A stretch of DNA of 64,000 nucleotides from Cellulomonas telluris (GCF_004886325.1 NZ_QXFN01000002.1:62001-126000); one strand, 5' to 3'; counted from the stretch's first letter, positions 44,294 to 53,621 are shown. The notes: a model not told the origin generated them from the letters alone. A program made the numbers and translations.

Positions 44294-44869
44294 GTGCCGT
44301 CGCACCCTCCGCACCTCGACGTCGTCGCCGACGGGCCGGGCCGTGGCGCCGGGCCCGCCGCCGGGCCCGCCGCCGGCGTGCCCGCTCCCGCGCACGACGC
44401 CGCCTGGTACGAGGCGCTCGTGCGCGAGCACGCCACGGCCGTGCACCGCTACGTGGCGCGGCGCGCCGGTGGCGGCGAGGCGGAGGACCTGACCGCGGAC
44501 GTCCTGACCGTCGCGTGGCGGCGGCGGGACGACGTGCCGGACGGCGCCGAGCTGCCGTGGCTGTACCGGACGGCGGCGTTCGTCGTGGCGAACCACCGGC
44601 GCAAGGGACGTCCCGTGCCCGTCGCGGACGTCCCCGACACCCCCGACGCGGACGACCCGGCCCTGCTCGCGGTCCGCGACGAGACCGTGCGCACCGTGCT
44701 CGCCGGGCTGTCGCCGCGGGACCGGGAGGTCCTGCTCCTGCACGCCTGGGAGGGGCTGACCGGCGAGGCGCTCGCGACGGTGCTGGGCACGGGGCGCGGC
44801 GGTGCCGACGCCGCCCTGTCCCGCGCCCGCTCGCGGCTGCGCGCCGCCTTCGCCGCCGTCGACGCCTGA
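44294..44869 (+). CDS. ECF sigma factor (sigma-70 family)
   Basis: 191 aa. Region 2 (YEALVREHATAVHRYVARRA, then AEDLTADVLTVAWRRRDDV) and region 4 (AGLSPRDREVLLLHAWEGLT, then GEALATVLGTGRGGADAALSRARSRLR) of the ECF type; the middle linker matches. GTG 44294 with GGGAG upstream. Immediately followed by a gene whose product looks like its membrane anti-sigma partner, and both have the same upstream element, so autoregulation is likely. Confidence 0.92.
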   Translation: MPSHPPHLDVVADGPGRGAGPAAGPAAGVPAPAHDAAWYEALVREHATAVHRYVARRAGGGEAEDLTADVLTVAWRRRDDVPDGAELPWLYRTAAFVVANHRRKGRPVPVADVPDTPDADDPALLAVRDETVRTVLAGLSPRDREVLLLHAWEGLTGEALATVLGTGRGGADAALSRARSRLRAAFAAVDA

Positions 44870-44885
44870 CGGACCCGCCGCCCGC

Positions 44886-44911
44886 TGCAAGTCCTGCGGG
44901 CACGACGACAC
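44886..44911 (+). promoter_or_regulatory. Second copy of the putative ECF promoter
   Basis: TGCAAG-N14-CGACAC in the gap between the sigma gene and the membrane protein, ending 66 nt before the next start. The two copies agree in both hexamers and the spacer length but not in the spacer sequence. Confidence 0.6.
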
Positions 44912-44977
44912 AGACGGGGCAGGAGAGCGTCGCCGGCCGGTCGGCCGCGACCGCCGCACCGTCCCGAGGAGGACACC

Positions 44978-46543
44978 ATGGACGACCCCCGCGACCCCCG
45001 GCACGACGCGGCCACGGGCGACCCGACCGGCGACCCGCGCCGTGCGGCCGACCCCGCTGCCGACCCCGCTGCCGGCACCGCACCCGACGCCGGCACGCGC
45101 GACGACGGCCCCGCCGCGGCGGAGGACGCCGCCGTGGCCCGGGTGCGCGCGGCCGACCCCGCCGCCGATGCCGCGCCCGACCTGCCCCGCCTGACGGCGC
45201 GCCTGTCGGACGCGACGGGCGTCCCGCTCGCGGCCGGGTCCGGCACGCCCGCGACCGGGACCGACGAGCTCGCCGCCGCCCGCGACCGGCGCCGCCGCCC
45301 GGCGCGCTGGCTGCAGGTCGCGGCCGTCGGGACGGGCGCGCTGCTGCTCGGCGGGGGCGGCTACGCCCTCGGCGCGACGGCGTCGGACGACCCGGCCGCG
45401 CCGGCGATCGCGCTGCAGCAGGCGGACGCCCTCACGGAGGCCGGGACGCCGGCGGTCGGGGCCGCGACGGACGCGCGCAGCATGATCGCGCCCGGCTTCG
45501 GCGGGCGGACGACGTTCTCCGGCGAGGGGCTGCCGACGGAGGCGGGCGAGGCGCGCGCGTGGGCGTACGACGCGACGGCGGTCGCGACCGCCGACGCAGC
45601 CCGCCGCGTCGCGGAGGCGTTCGGGGTGTCCGGCGAGCCGCGCGCGGAGTGGGGGCAGTGGGTGGTCGGCCCCAACGACGGGACGGCCCCGACCGTGACC
45701 GTGTCCGGCGACGGCCTGGGGAACGTCTGGTTCCACGACCCGACGCGCGACCCCGGGATGTGCGGCGCAGCCCCGGACGCCGGCACGTCGGACGGCACCA
45801 CGTCGGACGGCTCCGCGGCCGTCGGCACGCCCGAGCCGGCCGTCGAGCCGGGCCTCGCGCCGTCGGTGCCCGCCCCGGCGGCGCCCGAGGCGGCCGCGCC
45901 CGAGCCGGCGGATCCCAGCGTGTGCGACGCCGGGTCGACGCCGACCGGGGACGCGGCCGTCGCGGCGGCCCGGGCGCTCGTCGAGCGGGTCGGTGTGGAC
46001 GTCTCCGGCTACGAGCTCACGGTCCTGGAGGACTCGGGGCTGCCCGGGCTCGTGCAGGTGCAGGCCGCGCAGGTCGTCGACGGCACGCAGACCGGTGCGG
46101 CGTGGTCGGTCGGGCTCGTGGGCGACGGCGTGCAGTCGGCGTCGGGGCCGCTCGCGTCCCTCGTCGAGCTCGGCACGTACGACGTGGTCAGCGCGGCGGA
46201 GGCGGTGGACCGGCTCAACGACACGCGGTTCGGCGCGTCCTTCGGCGGCGTGATGCCCCTGGCGCGCGCGGCCGGCGCCGCCGAGAGCGCCGTCGGGATC
46301 ATGCCCGTCGAGCCCGAGCGCACCGAGCCGACCGTCCCGCCGGTCCCGGCGCCCGGCTCGCCCATCGCCTGGCCGGTGCAGCGCGTGACGCTCGTCGACG
46401 CCCGCCTCGGCGTCACGCTGCTGACCGCGCCCGACGGCGCCGCGGTGCTCGTGCCGGCGTGGGAGCTCACCGACGCCGACGACCAGACCTGGAGCGTCGT
46501 CGCGGTGGCCGAGGAGCAGCTGGACCTGAGCCCGGTCGGCTGA
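44978..46543 (+). CDS. Membrane protein, probable anti-sigma factor or regulon partner
   Basis: 521 aa. An acidic, Asp/Pro-rich cytoplasmic region of about 105 residues with short repeats is followed by RRRRPARW, one membrane helix (LQVAAVGTGALLLGGGGYAL) and a large extracytoplasmic domain with a Pro/Ala linker near 280-310 and Cys pairs. This architecture, next to an ECF sigma gene, suggests a single-pass anti-sigma factor, but the classic zinc-binding ZAS motif (H-x3-C-x2-C) is absent, so it could instead be a target of the sigma factor. GAGGAGG before ATG 44978. Confidence 0.7.
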   Translation: MDDPRDPRHDAATGDPTGDPRRAADPAADPAAGTAPDAGTRDDGPAAAEDAAVARVRAADPAADAAPDLPRLTARLSDATGVPLAAGSGTPATGTDELAAARDRRRRPARWLQVAAVGTGALLLGGGGYALGATASDDPAAPAIALQQADALTEAGTPAVGAATDARSMIAPGFGGRTTFSGEGLPTEAGEARAWAYDATAVATADAARRVAEAFGVSGEPRAEWGQWVVGPNDGTAPTVTVSGDGLGNVWFHDPTRDPGMCGAAPDAGTSDGTTSDGSAAVGTPEPAVEPGLAPSVPAPAAPEAAAPEPADPSVCDAGSTPTGDAAVAAARALVERVGVDVSGYELTVLEDSGLPGLVQVQAAQVVDGTQTGAAWSVGLVGDGVQSASGPLASLVELGTYDVVSAAEAVDRLNDTRFGASFGGVMPLARAAGAAESAVGIMPVEPERTEPTVPPVPAPGSPIAWPVQRVTLVDARLGVTLLTAPDGAAVLVPAWELTDADDQTWSVVAVAEEQLDLSPVG

Positions 46544-46609
46544 CCGGGCACGGCCGGCCGCCGCAGCCGCGGCGGCCACCCGGGGGCGGGGGAGGGCCCG
46601 CACCCGGTC

Positions 46610-46646
46610 CGGGCCGGCCGGCGTCGGAGGGGCGCCGGCCGGCCCG
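46610..46646 (+). terminator. Hairpin after the sigma/membrane-protein pair
   Basis: Perfect 14-bp stem (46610-46623/46633-46646), 9-nt loop; no T tract. Confidence 0.65.
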
Positions 46647-46706
46647 CTCACACGCCGCGGCGCCCCGCGGGCGGCGCCGTCGGTGGGCCTCGATAGCCTT
46701 CGCCCC

Positions 46707-47660
46707 ATGCCCGCCGGACGACTGCTGCTCCTCGACACCGCGTCGCTGTACTTCCGTGCGTACTTCGGCGTGCCCGACTCGGTGAAGGCGCCCGACGGCA
46801 CCCCGGTCAACGCCGTCCGCGGTCTGCTCGACATGATCGCGCGCCTGGTCACGGACCGGCGGCCCACCCGCCTCGTCGCGTGCTGGGACGACGACTGGCG
46901 TCCCGCGTTCCGCGTCGAGGCCATCCCCTCCTACAAGGCGCACCGGGTCGCGCAGGAGGTGCCGGGCACGACCGGCGTCGAGGAGGTGCCGGACACCCTC
47001 TCGCCGCAGGTGCCGGTGATCGTCGAGGTGCTCGCCGCGCTCGGCGTCCCGCGGCTCGGCGCGCCGGGGTTCGAGGCGGACGACGTCATCGGCACGCTCG
47101 TCGCGCGGGAGACGGCCCGGCCCGCGGGTGAGCGGGACGCCGTGGACGTCGTGACGGGCGACCGCGACCTGTTCCAGCTCGTCGACGACGAGGTCCCGGT
47201 CCGCGTGCTGTACACGGTCAAGGGCATCAAGGACCTGCTCGTCGTCGACCAGGCCCAGCTGCGCGAGCGGTACGGCGTGGCCACCGGCCGCGCGTACGCG
47301 GACATGGCGACCCTGCGCGGCGACACGAGCGACGGCCTGCCCGGCGTCGCCGGCATCGGGGAGAAGACGGCCGCCGCGCTCGTCCACCGGTACGGCACGC
47401 TCGAGGCCGTCCTCGCCGCCCGGGACGCCGGTGACCCCGGGCTGACGGCCACGCAGCGGCGCCGCCTCACCGAGGCGGCCGACTACCTGGCGGTCGCGCC
47501 CCGGGTCGTGCGCGTCGCCGCCGACGCGCCTGTCGCCGCCGTCGACGACCGCCTGCCGGCGACGCCCGCCGACCCCGACGCGCTCGTGGAGCTCGCGCAG
47601 CGGTGGGGCCTGGCGTCGAGCGTCCGGCGCGTCGTGGACGCGCTCGCGGCCGCGCACTGA
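46707..47660 (+). CDS. 5'-3' exonuclease (PolI N-domain / FEN-like), stand-alone
   Basis: 317 aa. Matches the 5'-nuclease domain of DNA polymerase I: LLLLDTASLYFRAYFG, VACWDDDWRPAFR, FEADDVIGTL, VTGDRDLFQLVDD and the helix-3-turn-helix LPGVAGIGEKTAAALV; all the usual acidic metal ligands are present. No polymerase domain follows. It would remove flaps and RNA primers. ATG 46707 is 7 nt after TAGCCT, leaderless. Alternatively called FEN-like ExoIX homologue. Confidence 0.9.
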   Translation: MPAGRLLLLDTASLYFRAYFGVPDSVKAPDGTPVNAVRGLLDMIARLVTDRRPTRLVACWDDDWRPAFRVEAIPSYKAHRVAQEVPGTTGVEEVPDTLSPQVPVIVEVLAALGVPRLGAPGFEADDVIGTLVARETARPAGERDAVDVVTGDRDLFQLVDDEVPVRVLYTVKGIKDLLVVDQAQLRERYGVATGRAYADMATLRGDTSDGLPGVAGIGEKTAAALVHRYGTLEAVLAARDAGDPGLTATQRRRLTEAADYLAVAPRVVRVAADAPVAAVDDRLPATPADPDALVELAQRWGLASSVRRVVDALAAAH

Positions 47661-47699
47661 CGCCCGGCGCCGCCCGGGCCGGGTGCGCCCGGGACGGGG

Positions 47700-48485
47700 T
47701 CAGCCCGCGGCGGGCAGCGCGCTGCGCACCGTCTGGACGAGCCGCTCCACCTGCTCGGCGAACCAGCCGGGCCGGGCGTCCTCCCAGTACTGCGCGACCG
47801 ACGCCAGCGGGTAGACGAGCACCTCGGGCTGCCCGTGCGCGAGGACGATCTCGGTGCCGAACCGGTCGCTCACGGCGGCCCAGCGCATCGCGGGCGCACG
47901 GGCCACGACGAGGTCGCCGAGGGCGACGCCGAACGCGTCGGCGAGCGGGCGGTGGTCCGGGCGCTCGGCGGCCTGCGCCCACTGGGTGCGCACCCGGTCG
48001 AACAGCGCCGCGACGGCCGCCCCGTCCGTGGGGTCGTCGCACAGGTCGGCCACGAGGGCGCGCTGCTGCGCGAGCCAGATGCGCTCGGCCGGGTTGAGCT
48101 CGTCGACGGTGTGGCCGAGGTCGGCGGGTGCCGGACCGTCGTGCGGCTCCGCAGCGGTGCCCGGCTCCGGGCCGTCGCCCGGCTCCGCAGCGGCGCCCGG
48201 CTCCGGCCCGTCGCCCGGCTCCGCCTGCTCGGGGGCGGCGTCCCGGGGGGCGAGGTTGGCCGGGACGAGCGGCACGAGCGGCTCGTCGTCCGCCGCCGCG
48301 GACGTGTCCCGCGGGCCACCGGGACGGGCGGGCCACACGGGGGTGAGGACGAGGTCGTCCTCGTCGTCCGGCAGGTCGGCGTCGTCGTGCTCCGGCTCCT
48401 CGGCGGCCAGGGGCGTCTCGGCGGGGCCGTGCGGCGTCGGCAGCACGGGGCCCTGCGGCGGCGTCCGTCGGTCGAAGAGGCCCAT
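47700..48485 (-). CDS. DUF3806-like domain protein, 261 aa
   Basis: The C-terminal half (RIWLAQQRALVADLCDDP, then FGVALGDLVVARAPAMRWAA, FGTEIVLAHGQPEVLVYPLA) resembles DUF3806 and the N-domain of the 405-aa protein at 33469. The N-terminal half is acidic with three tandem 11-residue AEPGDGPEPGA-like repeats (48120-48240), so probably disordered. ATG 48485 chosen over an upstream GTG because MGLFDRR is a natural N-terminus. Unknown function. Confidence 0.65.
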   Translation of the reverse strand: MGLFDRRTPPQGPVLPTPHGPAETPLAAEEPEHDDADLPDDEDDLVLTPVWPARPGGPRDTSAAADDEPLVPLVPANLAPRDAAPEQAEPGDGPEPGAAAEPGDGPEPGTAAEPHDGPAPADLGHTVDELNPAERIWLAQQRALVADLCDDPTDGAAVAALFDRVRTQWAQAAERPDHRPLADAFGVALGDLVVARAPAMRWAAVSDRFGTEIVLAHGQPEVLVYPLASVAQYWEDARPGWFAEQVERLVQTVRSALPAAG

Positions 48486-48521
48486 GACGTCCCATCGGCG
48501 CGGGCGGGAGGTCCCTTGACG

Positions 48522-48576
48522 CACCGGGGGCCGGTGTCGCCCGGACGGACGTCCGTGGCGGCACCGGCCCCCGGTG
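48522..48576 (-). terminator. Long hairpin after the subtilase gene
   Basis: Perfect 15-bp stem (48522-48536/48562-48576) enclosing a second palindrome ACGGACGTCCGT (48545-48556); 14 nt past the subtilase stop. Confidence 0.7.
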
Positions 48577-48590
48577 GGGTCGTGCGGTCC

Positions 48591-51500
48591 TCAGCGCACG
48601 CGGACCACCTGCGCGGCCGCACCCGGCAGGTAGCCGTCGTCGCCGCCGTAGACCACGGTGACGACGTTGGTGTGCCGCAGGGCCGGCAGCGTGACCGTGG
48701 CGGTCCCGTCCGTCAGCGGCACGACGCCGAGCAGCCGCAGCCCGAGCAGTACCCGGACCGAGCCGGTGCCGGCGGGGGCGCCCTCCTGCGTGCCGCCGAC
48801 GGTGACGGTCACCTCCGGCTTGCTGCCGCGCGGCACGTCCCACGTGTCGGCCGAGAGCGTCACGCGGGGTGCCGCGCGCGTCACCCGGAGCTCGGCGCGA
48901 CCCTGCGACGCGGTGACGTCCGCGCTGCCGGCGTACACCGCGACGAGGCGGTGGCGACCGGCGGCGAGGTCCCGCGGCAGCTCGACCGTGGCCGTGCCGA
49001 CGAGGCCCTCGACGGCGAGCTCACCGCTGGCGAGCACCTCGTCGCCCTCGCGGATCTCGACCGTGCCGGACGGCGCCCAGCTCCGGCCGGTCACGGTGAC
49101 CGTCGCGGTGACGGGCGACCCGTACCGCACCGAGGTGGGCGACAGCGTGAGCGTCGTGGCCGAGGCGGACGCCCCGATCTCGACCTCCACGACGTCCGAG
49201 GTCGAGCCCTCGTACGCGCCGCCGGCGGGGACGAACTCGGCCCGCAGGGCGTGCGTGCCGGCCGCGAGCGCCGTCGTCGTGAGCGTCGCCGTGCCGTCCA
49301 CGACCTCGGCCTCGCCGAGCACCGTCTCGCCGTCGAGGAACCGGACGGTGCCGGTCGCCTCGGCGGGCTCGACGGACGCGGTGAGCACCGTCTCCTCGCC
49401 GGCCGCCTCCGCGGCCTCGACGTCGAGCGTCGTCGTCGTCGCGACCGGTGCGGGCACCGTCACGTCGACGAGCTGCGCCCGGTCGCCGGGGGCGTTGAGG
49501 TGGTGCAGCGCGAGGATCCGGGCGTCGTCGGCGCCGGGGCCCTTGTGCACGTCGACCGTCGCGCCGTCGAACGCCGCGGAGACGAACTCCGCGCCGATGT
49601 TCGACTCGAACCACAGCGGCGGGTCGTACGGGTCGACCGTGAACGGACCGACCTGGTCGACCACGCCGTCCGCGGGGAACGCGTACGAGCTGTACATCGC
49701 GGCCCACACGCCGACCTGCGTGCCCGGCTCCACCCCGAGGGCCGCGAGCGGCACGGGGACGGTGAGGACGTTGTTGTCGAACGCCCCGGCCTCGACCTCG
49801 CCCGCGAACGGGAAGGCGAGCTCCGGCCCGGCGAGCAGGTCGCCGCTGGCGAGGTCGTACGTCTCGACGACCGTGTAGTCCGCGTCGGCGATCTTCGACA
49901 CGATGCTCACGACGTCGGGCTCGGCGTCGCCGTCGGTGTCGACGAGCACGCGGGGCTGCAGCGCGTGGCCGACCACGGCCCAGTCCGCGTCCGTCGCGAT
50001 GCCGACGCCGAGGTAGCCGTCGGCGGTCGGGTCGCCCCCGTCGGCCTCGACGGCCGGGGCGGTCGACGCCCAGCCCACGTGCCGGATGTCACCGGCGGCG
50101 AGCGTGGACGGCGAGGTCTCCGCGCCCGCGGGCAGCGCCTCCAGGCGGGGGCTGTCCGCGGCGTGCACGAGCGGCGTCACCAGGCCGTACCAGCCGTCGG
50201 CGACGACGTCGCGACCGCTGAGCACGAGCTCGGCCGTCTCGGCGCCCGCGTCGGCGAACTGCACCGGCGCGGCCTCGAGGTCCGTCGTGGGCCGCGGCGC
50301 GGCCTGGACGGGCAGACGCCACTCCTGGTCGCCCGACGTGAGCACGAGGCGGCCGGACACCTGCGAGACGAACTCGCGCGCGAGGCCCTCGACCTGCTCG
50401 ACCTCCTGCGTCGGGTCGATCTCCCGCGCCAGCGTCGCGGGGTCGGCGGTGAACGTCAGGGTGACGATCCCCGTGCCGCCCGCGGGCACGCGCAGCGACG
50501 CGGGGCTCGCGGTGATGCGCGCCTCGCCCGACGTGGTGCTCTCGGTGACCTGCGTCGCGTACGTGCGGGCCGTGCTGCCCAGGTTCTGCACGGTGACGGC
50601 CTTGCGGACCGTCACCGGCTCGGCGGCCAGGTGCACGACGCCGAAGCTCACCGACGTCTGCTGCGGGCGCTCCGCGTTGTACAGGAGCGTGTCGTTGGTG
50701 ACCGCCGACAGGGCGTCGACCCGGCCGGAGCCGACGCGGGCGGGGCCGTAGGCGAGGTCGCCGCCGGGCTCGACCGTCACGTCGTGCGTCGCGGTGTTCA
50801 TGATCCCGGCCTTGACCTGCGCGGCCGACCAGCCCGGGCGGGCCTCCTTCACGAGCGCGGCGATGCCGGCCACGTGCGGCGCCGCCATGGACGTGCCGTT
50901 GCTCGTCGCGCCGCCGTTGCCGGAGCCGACGCCGGCGGACACGATCTGCTGGCCCGGCGCGGCGACGTCGGGCTTGGCCCAGCCGAGCGAGCCGTGGGCG
51001 CCGCGCGAGGACGACGCGCTGAGGGTGTCGGCGCCGACGTCCTGCCGCGCGGACAGGGCCATCGAGGGGCCGATGCGCGCGACGAGGGTGCCCGCCTCGA
51101 TCTCCGGCAGGAGGGCGTCCGTCGTGGGCGCGGTCATCTGGAAGCCGGGGATCGCGGCGTTGCCGGCGATGCCCGCGGGGAAGATGCGCTCCTCGGTGGG
51201 CAGCAGGACGCCGACCGCACCGGCGGCCGCGGCGTTGTTGAAGCGGGCGCCGGAGCCGCACGCGCGGGTGGCGTCGTCGTCGTTCCACCACAGGTACGCG
51301 ATCTTCCCCGCGACCGCGGCGGCCTGCTCGGGCGTGAACGGCGTGCAGCCCTCGAAGGTGTCGCCGAGGTGCACGACGGGCGCCGTGACGTCCTCACCCG
51401 TGTAGTTCACCGAGTTCTGACCGGCGTGCCGGCCGACGAGCGCCGGGTCGGACGCCTCGACGACCTCCATGGCGTCGAACGCGAGGTCCTTGCCGATCGA

Positions 51501-52730
51501 CCAGGCGACCGTCAGGCCGGCGGGGCCGTTGCCGGGGGAGCCGCCGATGTCCTCGACGTCGCCCTCGTTGCCCGCGGACAGCACGACGACCGTGCCGAGC
51601 GCCGTCAGCTCGGCGACCTGGAGCGACTCCGGGTCGTCCGCGGGCGCACCCGCGGCACCGAGCGAGAGGTTGAGCACGTCGAGACGGTCGGAGAAGTCGC
51701 CGTCGCCGTTCGGGTCGGCCGCGTGGTCGAACGCGAGCGGGGTGAGGTTGGTCGAGCCGGCGACGTCGCCGAAGACCTTGAGCGCGTAGAGCTGCGCGGC
51801 GGGCGCGGTGCCGGGGCCGACCGGCCAGTCGGCGACCGACTCGAGGGCGCTGTAGTCGCCGCGGAACGTGGTGCCGTCGGGCGTCACGCCGTAGCCGGCG
51901 GCCGTGCCGGCGACGTGCGTGCCGTGCCCGTGCACGTCGATGGGGTTCTCGTCGGGGACCGGCACCAGCTCGGCGCCCTCGCCGCCGGCGTTGTAGATCT
52001 CGCCCGCGAAGTCGATGCCGCCGAGGAACTTCTCGGGGTCGTAGGAGCCCTCCGGGATCGGGCCCGAGCCGTCGACGCCGTACGCGGCCTCGTACGCCTC
52101 GACCGTGCCGGGGCCGCCGAAGTCGGCGTGGGTGTAGTCGATGCCGGTGTCGACGATGCCGACGGTCACGTCGGTGCCGAGCACGCCCGTGTCCTGCCAC
52201 GTCGCGAGGGCCCGGGTGAACTCGACCTGCGCGGCGTTGTCCAGCGTGCGCTCGGCGACGAGGCGGACGGACACGACGTCGGGCCGGTCGGCCAGCGTGC
52301 GCAGCTGCGCGGCGTCGCCGACGACGAGCGCGCCGGAGACCAGGTTCGTGAGGGTGGCGATGCGGGTCGGCTCGGCGGCGAGCGTGCGGGCCTCGCCCGC
52401 CTCGGCCGGCACGACCTCGGACGCCTTGGCCTCGGTCGCCTCGGCGGCGGCGAGGACCTCGGCCGGGGCGCCGCCCTCCTGGGCGACCTCCACGCCGGCG
52501 GGGGTGTCGAGCTCGACGAACGCCGTGACGGTGCCCTCCGCGGCGGCGAGCGCGGTGCCGACGCCGTCCTCCACGTCCGAGCCGGAGGGCGGGACGGGGA
52601 CGGCGGGGTCGGTGACGAGCAGGCCGGACAGCTCGTCCGGCGGTGGGGCGGCGCTGGCCGCCGGGGCGAGCAGCGCGGTGGTGAGGACGACGGACGCGGC
52701 AGCGATGCCGGCGAGTGCGCGACGTGGCAT
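48591..52730 (-). CDS. Secreted subtilisin-like serine protease (S8), 1379 aa
   Basis: Signal peptide (basic RR, hydrophobic core, cut near ASA, residue 27), inhibitor-I9-like prodomain, then an S8 domain with catalytic Asp194 (GIVDTGIDYTHAD), His269 (DVHGHGTHVAG) and Ser614 (SNGTSMAAPHVAG). A PA domain is inserted (about 420-560), followed by Fn3-like and three or four Ig-like (Big_5 type) beta modules to the C-terminus, e.g. TVRFLDGETVLGEAEVVDG. No LPxTG anchor, so secreted. Cleaves extracellular protein; may mature itself. Lactocepin-like architecture. A promoter is seen about 110 bp upstream. Confidence 0.95.
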   Translation of the reverse strand: MPRRALAGIAAASVVLTTALLAPAASAAPPPDELSGLLVTDPAVPVPPSGSDVEDGVGTALAAAEGTVTAFVELDTPAGVEVAQEGGAPAEVLAAAEATEAKASEVVPAEAGEARTLAAEPTRIATLTNLVSGALVVGDAAQLRTLADRPDVVSVRLVAERTLDNAAQVEFTRALATWQDTGVLGTDVTVGIVDTGIDYTHADFGGPGTVEAYEAAYGVDGSGPIPEGSYDPEKFLGGIDFAGEIYNAGGEGAELVPVPDENPIDVHGHGTHVAGTAAGYGVTPDGTTFRGDYSALESVADWPVGPGTAPAAQLYALKVFGDVAGSTNLTPLAFDHAADPNGDGDFSDRLDVLNLSLGAAGAPADDPESLQVAELTALGTVVVLSAGNEGDVEDIGGSPGNGPAGLTVAWSIGKDLAFDAMEVVEASDPALVGRHAGQNSVNYTGEDVTAPVVHLGDTFEGCTPFTPEQAAAVAGKIAYLWWNDDDATRACGSGARFNNAAAAGAVGVLLPTEERIFPAGIAGNAAIPGFQMTAPTTDALLPEIEAGTLVARIGPSMALSARQDVGADTLSASSSRGAHGSLGWAKPDVAAPGQQIVSAGVGSGNGGATSNGTSMAAPHVAGIAALVKEARPGWSAAQVKAGIMNTATHDVTVEPGGDLAYGPARVGSGRVDALSAVTNDTLLYNAERPQQTSVSFGVVHLAAEPVTVRKAVTVQNLGSTARTYATQVTESTTSGEARITASPASLRVPAGGTGIVTLTFTADPATLAREIDPTQEVEQVEGLAREFVSQVSGRLVLTSGDQEWRLPVQAAPRPTTDLEAAPVQFADAGAETAELVLSGRDVVADGWYGLVTPLVHAADSPRLEALPAGAETSPSTLAAGDIRHVGWASTAPAVEADGGDPTADGYLGVGIATDADWAVVGHALQPRVLVDTDGDAEPDVVSIVSKIADADYTVVETYDLASGDLLAGPELAFPFAGEVEAGAFDNNVLTVPVPLAALGVEPGTQVGVWAAMYSSYAFPADGVVDQVGPFTVDPYDPPLWFESNIGAEFVSAAFDGATVDVHKGPGADDARILALHHLNAPGDRAQLVDVTVPAPVATTTTLDVEAAEAAGEETVLTASVEPAEATGTVRFLDGETVLGEAEVVDGTATLTTTALAAGTHALRAEFVPAGGAYEGSTSDVVEVEIGASASATTLTLSPTSVRYGSPVTATVTVTGRSWAPSGTVEIREGDEVLASGELAVEGLVGTATVELPRDLAAGRHRLVAVYAGSADVTASQGRAELRVTRAAPRVTLSADTWDVPRGSKPEVTVTVGGTQEGAPAGTGSVRVLLGLRLLGVVPLTDGTATVTLPALRHTNVVTVVYGGDDGYLPGAAAQVVRVR

Positions 52731-52839
52731 GGGCTCATCCCGGGTGTCGGATGGTGCTGGGCACGGCGGACGCGGAGGACGGGCGTCCCCGCGTCATCAC
52801 CCGGTATGGCCCCTGTCACAGATCCCCCCGGGCACGTGC

Positions 52840-52868
52840 ACGCTACTCACCGGTAGGCGATTCGTCAC
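52840..52868 (-). promoter_or_regulatory. Candidate promoter of the subtilase gene
   Basis: On the reverse strand GTGACG (52863-52868) and TAGCGT (52840-52845) with a 17-bp spacer, giving a 5' UTR of about 100 nt. Confidence 0.4.
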
Positions 52869-52944
52869 CCCTCTGTCGGAATCCACGGTGCGTCCGGGTC
52901 CGTCGGGTCCGCCGGGTTCCGCAGCGACCTGACCGCGGCGCGCC

Positions 52945-53574
52945 TCAGCGCAGCGGGACGAACGTGTACGAACCGTGCGTCGACACCTCGGGCGGCCCGT
53001 CCGGGCGCCGGCGGACGCGGTGCATGGTGTGCCGCACGGGCACCACGAGGACGCCCCCGGGCGCCAGCTGCTCGACCAGGGCGTCGGGGAGCCGGGACGC
53101 GGCGGCCGAGACGAGGACGCGGTCCCAGCCGCCGGGCCGGGGCCGGCCGAGCGTGCCCGGTGCCGCCGGCTCGAGGCGCGCCCACGGCATGCCGGCCGCG
53201 GCGACGTTGTCCGCACCCCACACGGCGACCGCCGGCTCGAGCTCGAGCCCGAGCACCTCGCCCGTGGGGCCCACGAGGCGCGCGAGGAGGGCGGTCGTCC
53301 ACCCGGACCCGGCGCCGACGTCGAGCACGTGCGCGCCGACGGGGACGTCGAGCAGGCGCAGCATCGCGGCCACCGTGCTCGGCTGGGACCCGGTCGAGCC
53401 GTGCCCGAGCGGCAGCGCGCGGTCCTCGCGGGCGTGCCGCCGCTGGTCGGGTGGCAGGAAGGCGGCGCGGTCGAGCGAGCGCAGGGCCTCGGTGACGGCG
53501 TCCGGCGCGTGCGCCGGCGCGGGCCGGCCGTCGTCGTCCGGCCCCGGGGCGGCACGCGGCGTCCGGTGCGCCAT
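52945..53574 (-). CDS. Protein-L-isoaspartate O-methyltransferase-like protein
   Basis: 209 aa. SAM-binding fold of the PCMT family: LPPDQRRHAREDRALPLGHG, then motif I VLDVGAGSGWTTALLARLVG, and LPDALVEQLAPGGVLVVPV. The leading helix (ALRSLDRAAFLPP) matches the N-terminus of PCMTs. Repairs isoaspartyl residues. ATG 53574 is 6 nt after TACGCT (reverse strand), leaderless. Confidence 0.88.
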   Translation of the reverse strand: MAHRTPRAAPGPDDDGRPAPAHAPDAVTEALRSLDRAAFLPPDQRRHAREDRALPLGHGSTGSQPSTVAAMLRLLDVPVGAHVLDVGAGSGWTTALLARLVGPTGEVLGLELEPAVAVWGADNVAAAGMPWARLEPAAPGTLGRPRPGGWDRVLVSAAASRLPDALVEQLAPGGVLVVPVRHTMHRVRRRPDGPPEVSTHGSYTFVPLR

Positions 53575-53621
53575 CCCGGCAGCGTACGTCCGCGGTCCGC
53601 GGGCGGCGCGCCGGGGGTCGG

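Noticed and set aside
44870..44977. Riboswitch or attenuator between sigma and membrane-protein genes
   Set aside because: The gap holds the promoter-like element; no conserved riboswitch core was recognised.
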